Shown: positions 1-5,703, counted from the first letter of the stretch. The stretch: 7,153 bases of DNA from Brevibacterium picturae (GCF_030453725.1 NZ_JAKDJU010000153.1:1-7153); one strand, 5' to 3'. Made by a program: numbers and translations. The notes: generated from the sequence alone by a model not told the origin.

Positions 1-13
1 CGCCGTTCGGTGC

Positions 14-19
14 TAGGCT
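14..19 (+). promoter_or_regulatory. Probable -10 box of the tenA promoter
   Basis: The hexamer TAGGCT matches the actinobacterial sigma-A -10 pattern TANNNT. Transcription would begin about 6-7 bases later, near base 25, which coincides with the first bases of the riboswitch aptamer (about 25). That agreement is the main support. The -35 element would lie left of the window edge and cannot be seen. Confidence 0.5.
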
Positions 20-24
20 CGAAA

Positions 25-113
25 CACCACGGGGGAGCGCTATGAGATTGGCGCTGAGAGTGCGCAAGCAGACCCTTCGAACCTGATCCGGTAAGCACCG
101 GCGGAGGAAGTGA
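25..113 (+). promoter_or_regulatory. TPP (THI-box) riboswitch upstream of tenA
   Basis: This leader carries the diagnostic conserved blocks of the thiamin pyrophosphate aptamer in the right order. They are CACGGGGGAGC (about 28-38), GCTGAGA (53-59, the pyrimidine-binding side), GACCCTTCGAACCTGATC (71-88), and CCGG (88-91) paired with CCGG (98-101) around TAAGCA. The closing strand GCGGAGGAAGTG (101-112) follows, and CAC 28-30 can pair with GTG 110-112 as part of P1. Purine-rich Shine-Dalgarno candidates GGAGG (103-107) and GAGGA (112-116) lie inside or against the 3' closing strand, and the tenA ATG is at 126. There is no room for a separate terminator hairpin. The likely mechanism is therefore direct occlusion of the ribosome binding site when TPP is bound, lowering TenA synthesis. 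The aptamer identity is near certain; the translational mechanism is inferred. Confidence 0.96.
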
Positions 114-125
114 GGACAGACACCG

Positions 126-848
126 ATGACCGATGTCGACACGAAACACACCACCAACAGCGGCATTCGACTGGCCGCGGATGGACCGGTTGCGAGCCTG
201 AGAGCGGAAACGGCTCCAACCTGGGAGGCCGCAGTCGGGCACAGATTCGTCACCGAACTGTTTGCCGGGACAGTCGATGACTCCGTGATGAGTCAGTACC
301 TGATTCAGGACTACCAGTTCTTCGAATCGTTCCTCTCGATGCTCGGTGCGTGCGTCGCTCACGGCGATGCGCTCGGGCCCAAGCTGCGGTTCGCCAAGCA
401 GCTCGGCTTCCTCGAAGCCGACGAGGATTCGTATTTCCTCATGGCCTTCGCCGAGGTGGGTGTCCCTGCCGCCGACTACGCTGACCCCCAGCTGGCTGAG
501 CCGACCGAGGGCTTCCGTGACCTCATGGACGAAGCCGTCGACTCGGCCTCCTACGCAGATCTGCTCGTCGTGCTCGTCATCGCCGAATGGCTCTACCTCG
601 ATTGGGGCGAGCGCTCGGATCCGATGCCTCCACGCCGGGTCCATTCCGGGTGGATCGAGTTGCACCGCGGTGACGCCTTCCGGGCCTGGGTGCAGTTCCT
701 CGTCGACGAACTTGAGCGGGTATTCCCCACCGGCGAGGACGCAGAATCCGCCGCGGTGCGAGGCCGACTGACTCACATCTGGCACCGTGGCGTCGACCTC
801 GAACTGGCCTTCTTCGACGAGGCGTACGCTATGAACGAAACTCGGTGA
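126..848 (+). CDS. tenA: TenA family aminopyrimidine hydrolase, Cys-less (TenA_E-like) type
   Basis: This 240-residue protein has the usual length of TenA/thiaminase II enzymes, which salvage the pyrimidine half of degraded thiamin by hydrolysing aminopyrimidine or formylaminopyrimidine to feed HMP back into thiamin synthesis in the cytoplasm. Visible family marks are QYLIQDYQFF (57-66), whose Asp62 matches the substrate-binding Asp after the N-terminal helices, and ELAFFDEAY (226-234), whose Glu226 matches the C-terminal catalytic Glu. The helix that normally carries the nucleophilic Cys (pattern PCxWxY) reads VIAEWLYLDWG (151-161), so Cys is replaced by Ala and followed by Glu154. This resembles the TenA_E subgroup rather than classic TenA_C. 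The ATG at 126 is supported by GAGGA at 112-116, 9 bases upstream. The TPP riboswitch directly in front independently supports a thiamin role. It appears to be monocistronic: the next gene is 134 bases away. The exact substrate (amino-HMP, formylamino-HMP or another) is not settled by sequence. Confidence 0.93.
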   Translation: MTDVDTKHTTNSGIRLAADGPVASLRAETAPTWEAAVGHRFVTELFAGTVDDSVMSQYLIQDYQFFESFLSMLGACVAHGDALGPKLRFAKQLGFLEADEDSYFLMAFAEVGVPAADYADPQLAEPTEGFRDLMDEAVDSASYADLLVVLVIAEWLYLDWGERSDPMPPRRVHSGWIELHRGDAFRAWVQFLVDELERVFPTGEDAESAAVRGRLTHIWHRGVDLELAFFDEAYAMNETR

Positions 849-904
849 AGCTGGAGCACTCGGTTCACATTCTGCATCCCTGGCATAGACGAGGTCGCTC
901 GGAT

Positions 905-910
905 TAGGAT
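905..910 (+). promoter_or_regulatory. Possible -10 box for the ATP-grasp gene
   Basis: TAGGAT fits the TANNNT pattern and would give a transcript starting near 917, with a leader of about 66 bases before the chosen ATG at 983. No convincing -35 hexamer sits 16-18 bases upstream. The 849-982 spacer otherwise shows no strong terminator hairpin after tenA, so read-through from the tenA promoter is also possible. Confidence 0.3.
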
Positions 911-982
911 TGTTGAGCAGAACGGGTGTGCGGGTGCATCCAGTCACCCCTCGCCGTCGTTGGAGGATGCGAGGTAATACAG

Positions 983-1972
983 ATGAGCACACAGCTGCTT
1001 CCCGTAACGGACGTTCCGGCGGTCTACATCATTCATGACAATCCCGAATGGATCGCGCCGTTTGCGCGGGCCCTCGAACGTTCAGGCATCAGCTTCGTCG
1101 AATGGCTGCTGCCTGAAGCCTCGATCGATCTCACCGCGGAGCCGCCGCAGGGCCTGTTCTGGTCGCGGTTGTCCGCCTCGGCGCACACTCGCACGGATCC
1201 ACACGTCAAGGACTACGGGCGTGCGGTGCTCGCCTGGCTCCAGACCGCCGGGCGCACCGTCATCAACGGCGCAGACGTCTACGAACTCGAAGTGAGCAAA
1301 ATCCGCCAGCACCGCGAGCTTGCCACTCGCGGCTTCGACACGCCGCGCACCTCGGCGGTCTTCGGCAGTGCTGCGCTGTCCACGGCGGCGCGCGATTTCG
1401 TCCCGCCCTTCATCACCAAGCACAACCAGGGCGGCAAGGGCCTCGGAGTGCGCCTTTTCGAGTCCCATGCCGAACTCGACGAGGCTGCGGGTGACTTCGC
1501 ACCAGGTGGTGCGAACGAGCCGATCGACGGGATCACACTGGTCCAAGAATATGTCCAGCCGGCACAGCCGTTCGTCACCCGTGCCGAATTCATCGGCGGC
1601 CGGTTCCACTATGCGGTGCGAGTCGATGTCTCCGATGGGTCCTTCGAACTGTGCCCCGCCGAAGCATGCGAGATCCCCGGCGCTTCTGCCACACCACTCG
1701 ACCCGTTCTCCCTGCGTGAGGACATCACCGCGCGCACGCCCCTCATCGGCAGGCTGGAGACGCTCCTGAGCGAACTGCACATCGACATCGCTGGAATCGA
1801 GTTCATCGAGACTGCCGATGGTCGCCAGGTCGTCTACGACATCAACACCAACACGAACTACAACCCGAGCGTCGAAGATGGCCAGCGCGCGGCCGGGCGC
1901 ACCGCTGCCGCTGACCGGATCGCCGAGTACATAACCGCTGAGGTTGCCGCGTTGACTGTGTCCCATCCTTGA
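983..1972 (+). CDS. ATP-grasp domain protein (RimK-like ligase, substrate unknown)
   Basis: This 329-residue protein has an N-terminal alpha/beta domain (about 1-100, with VYIIHDNPEW near the start) followed by an ATP-grasp fold. Signs of ATP-grasp are Lys106 in the linker, the nucleotide-binding segment FITKHNQGGKGLGV (143-156, with Lys146 and a glycine-rich loop), the adenine-hinge motif LVQEYV (186-191), TRAEF (199-203), and the metal-binding segments GIEFIE (271-276) and VYDINTNTNYN (284-294, Asp286 and Asn288/Asn290). These enzymes join a carboxylate to an amine or thiol through an acyl-phosphate, using ATP and Mg2+. The start at 983 is preferred because GAGG (971-974) lies 8 bases upstream. 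An in-frame GTG at 926 would add 19 residues without a ribosome binding site. Neighbours give no substrate clue. The stop TGA overlaps the ATG of the short ORF at 1972, suggesting an original translationally coupled pair. Peptide, amino-acid or glutamate ligation are all possible. Confidence 0.85.
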   Translation: MSTQLLPVTDVPAVYIIHDNPEWIAPFARALERSGISFVEWLLPEASIDLTAEPPQGLFWSRLSASAHTRTDPHVKDYGRAVLAWLQTAGRTVINGADVYELEVSKIRQHRELATRGFDTPRTSAVFGSAALSTAARDFVPPFITKHNQGGKGLGVRLFESHAELDEAAGDFAPGGANEPIDGITLVQEYVQPAQPFVTRAEFIGGRFHYAVRVDVSDGSFELCPAEACEIPGASATPLDPFSLREDITARTPLIGRLETLLSELHIDIAGIEFIETADGRQVVYDINTNTNYNPSVEDGQRAAGRTAAADRIAEYITAEVAALTVSHP

Positions 1973-2187
1973 TGCTTGCCCGTCGCATTGTTCTCCACCA
2001 ACTGCTCTCACTGCTGCGCGGAGTCGATAGTGGCAATCGAGTGCTTGTCGGCATTGATGGATCCTCGATAACGAAGATCTGGTTCACCCCGCGATCAGAG
2101 GCATCCTCACACCGGGGTAGACCGATTGTGCGTCACGGAGATAGTCCGTCCTCGCAATGGTCGCGTCACCCCTCTCCCTTAGACTGA
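1972..2187 (+). pseudogene. Remnant of a uridine-kinase-like P-loop protein (N-terminal fragment)
   Basis: This 71-codon ORF starts at an ATG whose A is the last base of the preceding TGA stop (TGATG), the classic geometry of translational coupling. Its first 32 residues (RRIVLHQLLSLLRG, then NRVLVGIDGSS at about 22-32) read like the N-terminal helix, first beta strand and beginning of the Walker A loop of actinobacterial uridine-kinase-like proteins, which commonly continue GIDGxxGSGKT. Here the loop breaks off after GIDGSS into ITKIW, without the GK[ST] step. The remaining residues are basic, low-complexity in character and match nothing I recognise. I found no obvious continuation of a kinase in the other frames before the next gene. 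A deletion that removed most of the gene is the simplest reading. It could instead be a chance ORF, or a short real coupled peptide. Confidence 0.4.
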
Positions 2188-2191
2188 AGCC
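2180..2191 (+). promoter_or_regulatory. -10 box with leaderless start for the oxidoreductase gene
   Basis: TAGACT (2180-2185) fits TANNNT and is followed by exactly six bases (GAAGCC) and then the ATG at 2192. Initiation at the usual distance from a -10 would place the first RNA base on or beside the A of the ATG, giving a leaderless mRNA. This explains the absence of a good Shine-Dalgarno sequence in front of this gene. No strong -35 is visible around 2157-2163. Confidence 0.55.
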
Positions 2192-3670
2192 ATGAGCAAC
2201 GCTGAGGTAGATGCCGTCGTCGTCGGATCCGGCCCCAACGGCATGGCCGCCGCGGTCACCATGGCTCGGGCAGGTCTGTCCGTGCAGGTCTATGAAGCCC
2301 AGTCGACCATCGGCGGTGGTGCCCGCACCATTGACCTGGGCCTGGCTCCGGGCATCACCCACGACATCTGCTCGGCCGTGCACCCCTTGGCGATCTCGAG
2401 CCCGTTCTTCGTCGATTTCGACCTCCGTGCCCGCGGCCTCGAGTTCACCACCCCGGAGGTCTCCTACGCGCAGCCTCTCGACGATCAGCCGACAGCGCTG
2501 GCCTTCCACGATCTCGACGCGACGGTCGACCGCCTCGGCGCGGCCGGACCCGAATGGCGACGGTTCTTCGCCCCGCTCCTCGATCGCGTCGATGATGCGA
2601 TCTGGCTCTCCCTCGGCGACAAACGCTCCGTCCCGGAGACTCTGCGCGATGTTCCCGGCATCGCCAATGTGATGAAGTTCGGACTGCGACTGCTGTCCCA
2701 GGCGAGCCCGGCCTGGAACATTCCGCTCTCCCACGAATCCACCCAGTCCCTCTTCACCGGCGTTGCCGCACATGCGATCGGCGGACTTCCTGGCATGGGC
2801 ACGGCCGCCACGGCCACCATGCTCTCGACCGTCGCCCACGCCGGTGGCTGGCCATCCCCTGTCGGTGGCTCGCAGGCGATCATCGACGCGATGGTCACCG
2901 ACCTTGAGGCCCATGGCGGGTCCGTGACGACGAATGCGCGCATCGATCACGTCTCCGATATGCCGGCGGCCCGGGCCTATCTCCTCGACACCTCGGCACT
3001 GAATGCCGCACAGATCTTCTCCGGACTCCTGCCAGCCAATGTCGACAAGTCCTTGCGCCGTTTCAAACAGGGCAACGCCGCTGCGAAGGTCGATTTCGTC
3101 CTCAACAGCCCTGTGCCCTGGACTGATCCGGAGACCGCTCGGGCCGGCACCATCCACGTCGGCGGAACCCGGCAGCAGATGGCCGCCGCCGAGGCGGATG
3201 TGATCGCCGGACGCATGCCTGCCCACCCGGTCAGCCTGGTTTCCGACCCAACCGTGTTCGACCCATCGCGTGAGGTCAACGGCCTGCGCCCACTCTGGAC
3301 GTACTGCCACGTCCCCTTCGACTGCCCGATCGATCCGGCCGAATACATCATCAGGCAGATCGAACGCTTCGCCCCTGGTTTCCGCGACACCATCGTGTCC
3401 TACAACTCGATCCCCGCATCGGAGATGGCAGCCCACAATCAGAACTACATCGGCGGCGACATCGCCACCGGGCTCGTCTCCTTCTACCGGATGATGGCCC
3501 GGCCGCGCATGAGCTGGGACAACTACAGCCTCGGCGTCCCCGGCGCCTACCTGTGTTCGGCGGCGACCCCACCGGCACCCGGCGTGCACGGCATGAACGG
3601 CTGGTTCGCCGCTCAGCGAGCGCTGAAGACACGGTTCGGCATCACCGAGGCACCGAGCCTGGCGCCCTGA
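2192..3670 (+). CDS. FAD-dependent oxidoreductase, phytoene desaturase/PYROXD2-like
   Basis: This 492-residue protein belongs to the amine-oxidase/phytoene-dehydrogenase superfamily. The N-terminal Rossmann motif VVVGSGPNG (9-17) and Glu35 at the end of the second strand bind the ADP part of FAD. GGGARTIDL (41-49) and HPLAISSPFF (64-73) are the segments that usually follow in this family. GGWPSPVGGSQAI (218-230) is the mid-protein motif before the second FAD-contacting beta segment. The C-terminal AYLCSAATPPAPGVHGMNG (452-470) is the closing flavin-binding motif. The whole layout, with the PGxGVHGMNG ending, resembles the PYROXD2 branch more than true carotenoid desaturases, and there is no crtB or other carotenoid gene nearby. 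No signal peptide is visible, so it is probably cytoplasmic or membrane-peripheral. The substrate is unknown. Its last 29 bases overlap the 3' end of the convergent transporter gene. Family is confident; reaction is not. Confidence 0.88.
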   Translation: MSNAEVDAVVVGSGPNGMAAAVTMARAGLSVQVYEAQSTIGGGARTIDLGLAPGITHDICSAVHPLAISSPFFVDFDLRARGLEFTTPEVSYAQPLDDQPTALAFHDLDATVDRLGAAGPEWRRFFAPLLDRVDDAIWLSLGDKRSVPETLRDVPGIANVMKFGLRLLSQASPAWNIPLSHESTQSLFTGVAAHAIGGLPGMGTAATATMLSTVAHAGGWPSPVGGSQAIIDAMVTDLEAHGGSVTTNARIDHVSDMPAARAYLLDTSALNAAQIFSGLLPANVDKSLRRFKQGNAAAKVDFVLNSPVPWTDPETARAGTIHVGGTRQQMAAAEADVIAGRMPAHPVSLVSDPTVFDPSREVNGLRPLWTYCHVPFDCPIDPAEYIIRQIERFAPGFRDTIVSYNSIPASEMAAHNQNYIGGDIATGLVSFYRMMARPRMSWDNYSLGVPGAYLCSAATPPAPGVHGMNGWFAAQRALKTRFGITEAPSLAP

Positions 3671-4622
3671 GCTCGTCCCCTGGACTCCGAGCAGCGTGGG
3701 ATTTCCTCCGCCGTCGCCACACCCCGTTGGCTACGGCCACCGCGAGGACAACGAGGCCTGCACCGATCGCCTGCCCCAGGGTGAGCATTTCGCCGAGGAT
3801 GAGCGCCGCGAGCACGAGGGCGAGCACGGGTTGGATGAGCAGCAGGCTCGCCGTCATCGTCGGCACCAATCGGACGCTGCCCCTGTTGATGAGCAGCCAC
3901 GCCACCACTTGCCCGAGCAGGGCCAAGGCAATGAGGTACATCCATGACTTCGGGCCGATCCCGGCCAGGTGGAGGCCACCGGTGAACTGCGCGATGATTG
4001 CCGAGGTCACCGCCGCCGAGGCTGTCGCCCAGGCCAACGGCTGAAGTGTCCCCTCGGCCTTGCGCCTGGTCCCACGGCGGGTGAGGAACATGTACACCCC
4101 GTAGCCGATTCCCGCGATCAGTCCGAGAACGGTGCCGAGGACGGCACTGTCGCCCACCTCGGTCAGTGTCACGATGCCTCCCACCAGACCGACGCCGATG
4201 AGCATCAGCGGAAGTGCGATGAGGAAACGTGCGCTCACACGCTCACGATCGACGAGCAGCGCGAGCAATGGCAGGACGATGACTTGGACATTGACGAGCA
4301 CGGTCGAGACGCCCGCGCCCACGAGGTAGATCGACGCCGTCCACGCAATGTAATCGATCCCCAGCGCGATGCCGGCCGCGATCGCCCAGAGGATCCCTGC
4401 TCGAGAGAGCCCACCGTGGCGTCGGCGTTCGAAGCGCGCCAGAGGCACGAGGGCGATGACGGCGATCGCGCACCGCAGCACGGCCGTCGTCGCCGCATCG
4501 ACCCCGGCGAGTTTGACCAGAATCGCGGAGATCGAGAGGCACAGAGCACCCGCGAGCACCGCCGAGACGGCGAACGCGGTCGGCGGCTCCGACGCTGGGG
4601 CGCCTTTGGGTGCGGCGGTCAT
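3642..4622 (-). CDS. EamA/DMT superfamily transporter
   Basis: This 326-residue hydrophobic protein has two tandem EamA repeats (about 17-150 and 161-303) and around ten predicted membrane helices, the standard 10-TM drug/metabolite transporter plan. Recognisable parts include the first repeat around ILVKLAGVDAATTAVLRC (34-51), the loop arginines near 64-68, and the strongly conserved end of the second repeat, LLLIQPVLALVLAALILGE (260-278). The basic, polar C-tail (about 303-326) lies in the cytoplasm. Such proteins usually export amino acids, metabolites or toxic compounds with proton coupling; the cargo here is unknown. The gene starts at 4622, six bases after a -10-like TAGTGT, with no Shine-Dalgarno. 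It is divergent from an AraC-GyrI regulator, which suggests regulated efflux. Its stop lies inside the end of the convergent oxidoreductase gene, so the last residues are encoded opposite that gene's C-terminal codons. Confidence 0.9.
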   Translation of the reverse strand: MTAAPKGAPASEPPTAFAVSAVLAGALCLSISAILVKLAGVDAATTAVLRCAIAVIALVPLARFERRRHGGLSRAGILWAIAAGIALGIDYIAWTASIYLVGAGVSTVLVNVQVIVLPLLALLVDRERVSARFLIALPLMLIGVGLVGGIVTLTEVGDSAVLGTVLGLIAGIGYGVYMFLTRRGTRRKAEGTLQPLAWATASAAVTSAIIAQFTGGLHLAGIGPKSWMYLIALALLGQVVAWLLINRGSVRLVPTMTASLLLIQPVLALVLAALILGEMLTLGQAIGAGLVVLAVAVANGVWRRRRKSHAARSPGDELRAPGSVPR

Positions 4623-4634
4623 GAGACGACACTA
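4623..4634 (-). promoter_or_regulatory. -10 box with leaderless start for the transporter gene
   Basis: On the minus strand TAGTGT (4634 down to 4629) is followed by six bases (CGTCTC) and the ATG at 4622. This is the same geometry as the oxidoreductase promoter at 2180-2191. No Shine-Dalgarno-like sequence is present at normal spacing, so a leaderless transcript starting at or next to the ATG is likely. The corresponding -35 zone (about 4651-4658) has no strong consensus, as expected for a promoter that needs an activator. Confidence 0.5.
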
Positions 4635-4656
4635 TGCCCGCGGAGGCGATTTCGCA

Positions 4657-4695
4657 CCGCCCGTGGGGTGAAATGGCCAGTCCGGCAGTGGGGTG
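4657..4695 (-). promoter_or_regulatory. Direct-repeat pair, candidate AraC-type operator for the transporter
   Basis: Two 14-base copies with the core GTGGGGTG lie at 4657-4670 and 4682-4695 (plus-strand reading). They match at 12 of 14 positions and are offset by 25 bases. Counted from the inferred transporter start (4622), they occupy about -35 to -48 and -60 to -73. AraC-family activators typically bind asymmetric direct repeats next to or overlapping the -35 region. The adjacent divergent AraC-GyrI protein is the natural candidate. Binding is inferred, not shown. Confidence 0.4.
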
Positions 4696-4753
4696 CATCG
4701 CTGTGCTGACTCACGAACAACGCGCACATGATTGAATCGGGCAGAGATTGTCG

Positions 4754-4769
4754 GGCGGTGTACACCGCC
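4754..4769. repeat. Perfect 16-bp palindrome upstream of the AraC-GyrI gene
   Basis: GGCGGTGTACACCGCC is fully self-complementary. It ends 34 bases before the GTG start of the regulator gene. It could be a dimer-binding operator or, in the RNA, a 6-bp stem closed by a GTAC tetraloop in the 5' leader. Typical AraC-family sites are direct repeats rather than palindromes, so a different dimeric repressor is a real possibility. Confidence 0.6.
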
Positions 4770-4803
4770 TGCGCGGAACCATTGATGAGTGAAGGGAGAC
4801 ATC

Positions 4804-5703
4804 GTGATCGCTGAACTCAATACGCTCATCGACCTCATCGAGTCGGACCTCGCCGATACCGGCAGCACTGTCGGAGACGAAGGGGTTTCGCATCTCGATG
4901 TCGAATCGTTGGCAAGGACACTCGGCACGAGCGAATACCATCTGCGGCGCATGTTCTCGTCCCTGGCGGGGATGTCGCTGTCGGAATACGTTCGACGGCG
5001 CCGGATGACCGTGGCTGCCGCCGATGTGGCGGCCGGCCGGGGGCTGTTGGGCATCGCGGTCCGCTACGGATACGGATCGGCCGAGGCCTTCGGGCGAGCG
5101 TTCCACTCCGTCCACGGCGTGAGCCCGTCAGCGGTTCGGCGCGACGGTGGCCCCCTTCGCAGTCAATCAACCATCAGGTTCCGCCTGACGATCGAAGGGA
5201 GTTCTTCCATGGACACTCGAATCACCGACAAACCGGCGTTCTCACTCATCGGCCACGCCAAGCGCGTGCCTCTCATCCACGAGGGAGAGAACCCGCACAT
5301 CCGCGAGCACATCGAATCTCTGCCTGCGGATGAGCACGCTCGCCTCAAATCCCTCAGCGACGCAGAGCCCACCGGACTGCTTCAGGTCACAGCCGATGTC
5401 GACCCGGACTATCGGGAAGGCACCGAGCTCACCTACCTGCACGGCGTCGCGGTCGGGACACCCGCCTCGGCGCCTGAGGACCTCGACGTCATCGACGTCG
5501 TGGCGGGAACTTGGGCGGTCTTCACCACTGCCGGCCGCTTTCCCGAAGCACTGCAGACGACCTGGGCGGCGACGGCAACTGAGTGGTTTCCGTCGAATCC
5601 GTGGCAGCTGCGGCCCGGGCCCTCGATCGTTGCGATCATCGACCGGGCAGCGGACTTCAGCACGGCCACCACCGAGCTCTGGCTGCCGATCGAACGCGCG
5701 TGA
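4804..5703 (+). CDS. AraC family transcriptional regulator with C-terminal GyrI-like effector domain
   Basis: This 299-residue protein is built like E. coli Rob: an N-terminal AraC DNA-binding domain and a C-terminal GyrI-like small-molecule-binding domain. The first helix-turn-helix spans about 33-68 (VESLARTLGTSEYHLRRMF). The second spans 81-113 and carries the AraC signature GYGSAEAFGRAFHSVHG (89-105) with VSPSAVRR after it. A short linker (about 114-135) leads to the GyrI-like domain (136-297), recognised from GTWAVFTTAGRFPEAL (235-250), WFPSNPWQLRPGPSI (261-275) and the closing TELWLPI (290-296) with Glu291. The GTG at 4804 is chosen because AAGGGAG (4792-4798) sits 5 bases upstream; the in-frame GTG at 4789 has no ribosome binding site. 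It probably senses a lipophilic or cationic compound and controls the divergent EamA transporter. An internal ATG (5209) with its own Shine-Dalgarno sits exactly at the start of the second domain. Confidence 0.92.
   Translation: MIAELNTLIDLIESDLADTGSTVGDEGVSHLDVESLARTLGTSEYHLRRMFSSLAGMSLSEYVRRRRMTVAAADVAAGRGLLGIAVRYGYGSAEAFGRAFHSVHGVSPSAVRRDGGPLRSQSTIRFRLTIEGSSSMDTRITDKPAFSLIGHAKRVPLIHEGENPHIREHIESLPADEHARLKSLSDAEPTGLLQVTADVDPDYREGTELTYLHGVAVGTPASAPEDLDVIDVVAGTWAVFTTAGRFPEALQTTWAATATEWFPSNPWQLRPGPSIVAIIDRAADFSTATTELWLPIERA
5195..5211 (+). promoter_or_regulatory. Internal ribosome binding site and in-frame ATG at the GyrI-like domain boundary
   Basis: AAGGGAG (5195-5201) lies 7 bases before an in-frame ATG (5209-5211, residue Met136). 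It is the same heptamer used at the gene's own start (4792-4798), and the spacing is better. Initiation here would yield a free 164-residue GyrI-like domain (5209-5703) lacking the DNA-binding part. The position exactly at the linker-domain junction makes this more than a random match. It may instead be a trace of an ancestral gene fusion. Confidence 0.45.

Noticed and set aside
926..982. Upstream in-frame start extending the ATP-grasp protein by 19 residues
   Set aside because: There is no Shine-Dalgarno at the GTG. The extension is Cys-rich and unlike the family, while the ATG at 983 has GAGG at good spacing.
1082..2011. 309-codon minus-strand open frame opposite the ATP-grasp gene
   Set aside because: It has no recognisable motif and shadow-like composition, and the plus strand carries a complete ATP-grasp protein.
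2036..2069. Inverted ATCGAG/CTCGAT pair inside the 1973-2191 spacer
   Set aside because: Only 6 bp with a 22-base gap and no extension, so probably coincidental.
2135..2149. Small hairpin ACGGA-GATAG-TCCGT before the oxidoreductase gene
   Set aside because: A 5-bp stem is too short for a terminator or a convincing operator and is expected by chance.
2084..3589. 501-codon open frame on the minus strand opposite the FAD oxidoreductase
   Set aside because: It has a skewed Arg/Gly/Asp-rich composition typical of a GC-rich shadow frame and no domain motif. The plus-strand frame has strong FAD-binding motifs throughout.
2192..3670. Carotenoid phytoene desaturase (crtI) assignment
   Set aside because: No crtB, crtE or cyclase genes are present, and the C-terminal motif fits the PYROXD2-like branch better.
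3969..4709. Plus-strand frame opposite the transporter
   Set aside because: It is rich in Arg, Asp, Gln and His, as expected from the antisense of a hydrophobic transporter, and it has no ribosome binding site.
4789..4803. Upstream in-frame GTG start of the AraC-GyrI gene
   Set aside because: It has no ribosome binding site, and the AAGGGAG that serves 4804 would lie inside the coding sequence.
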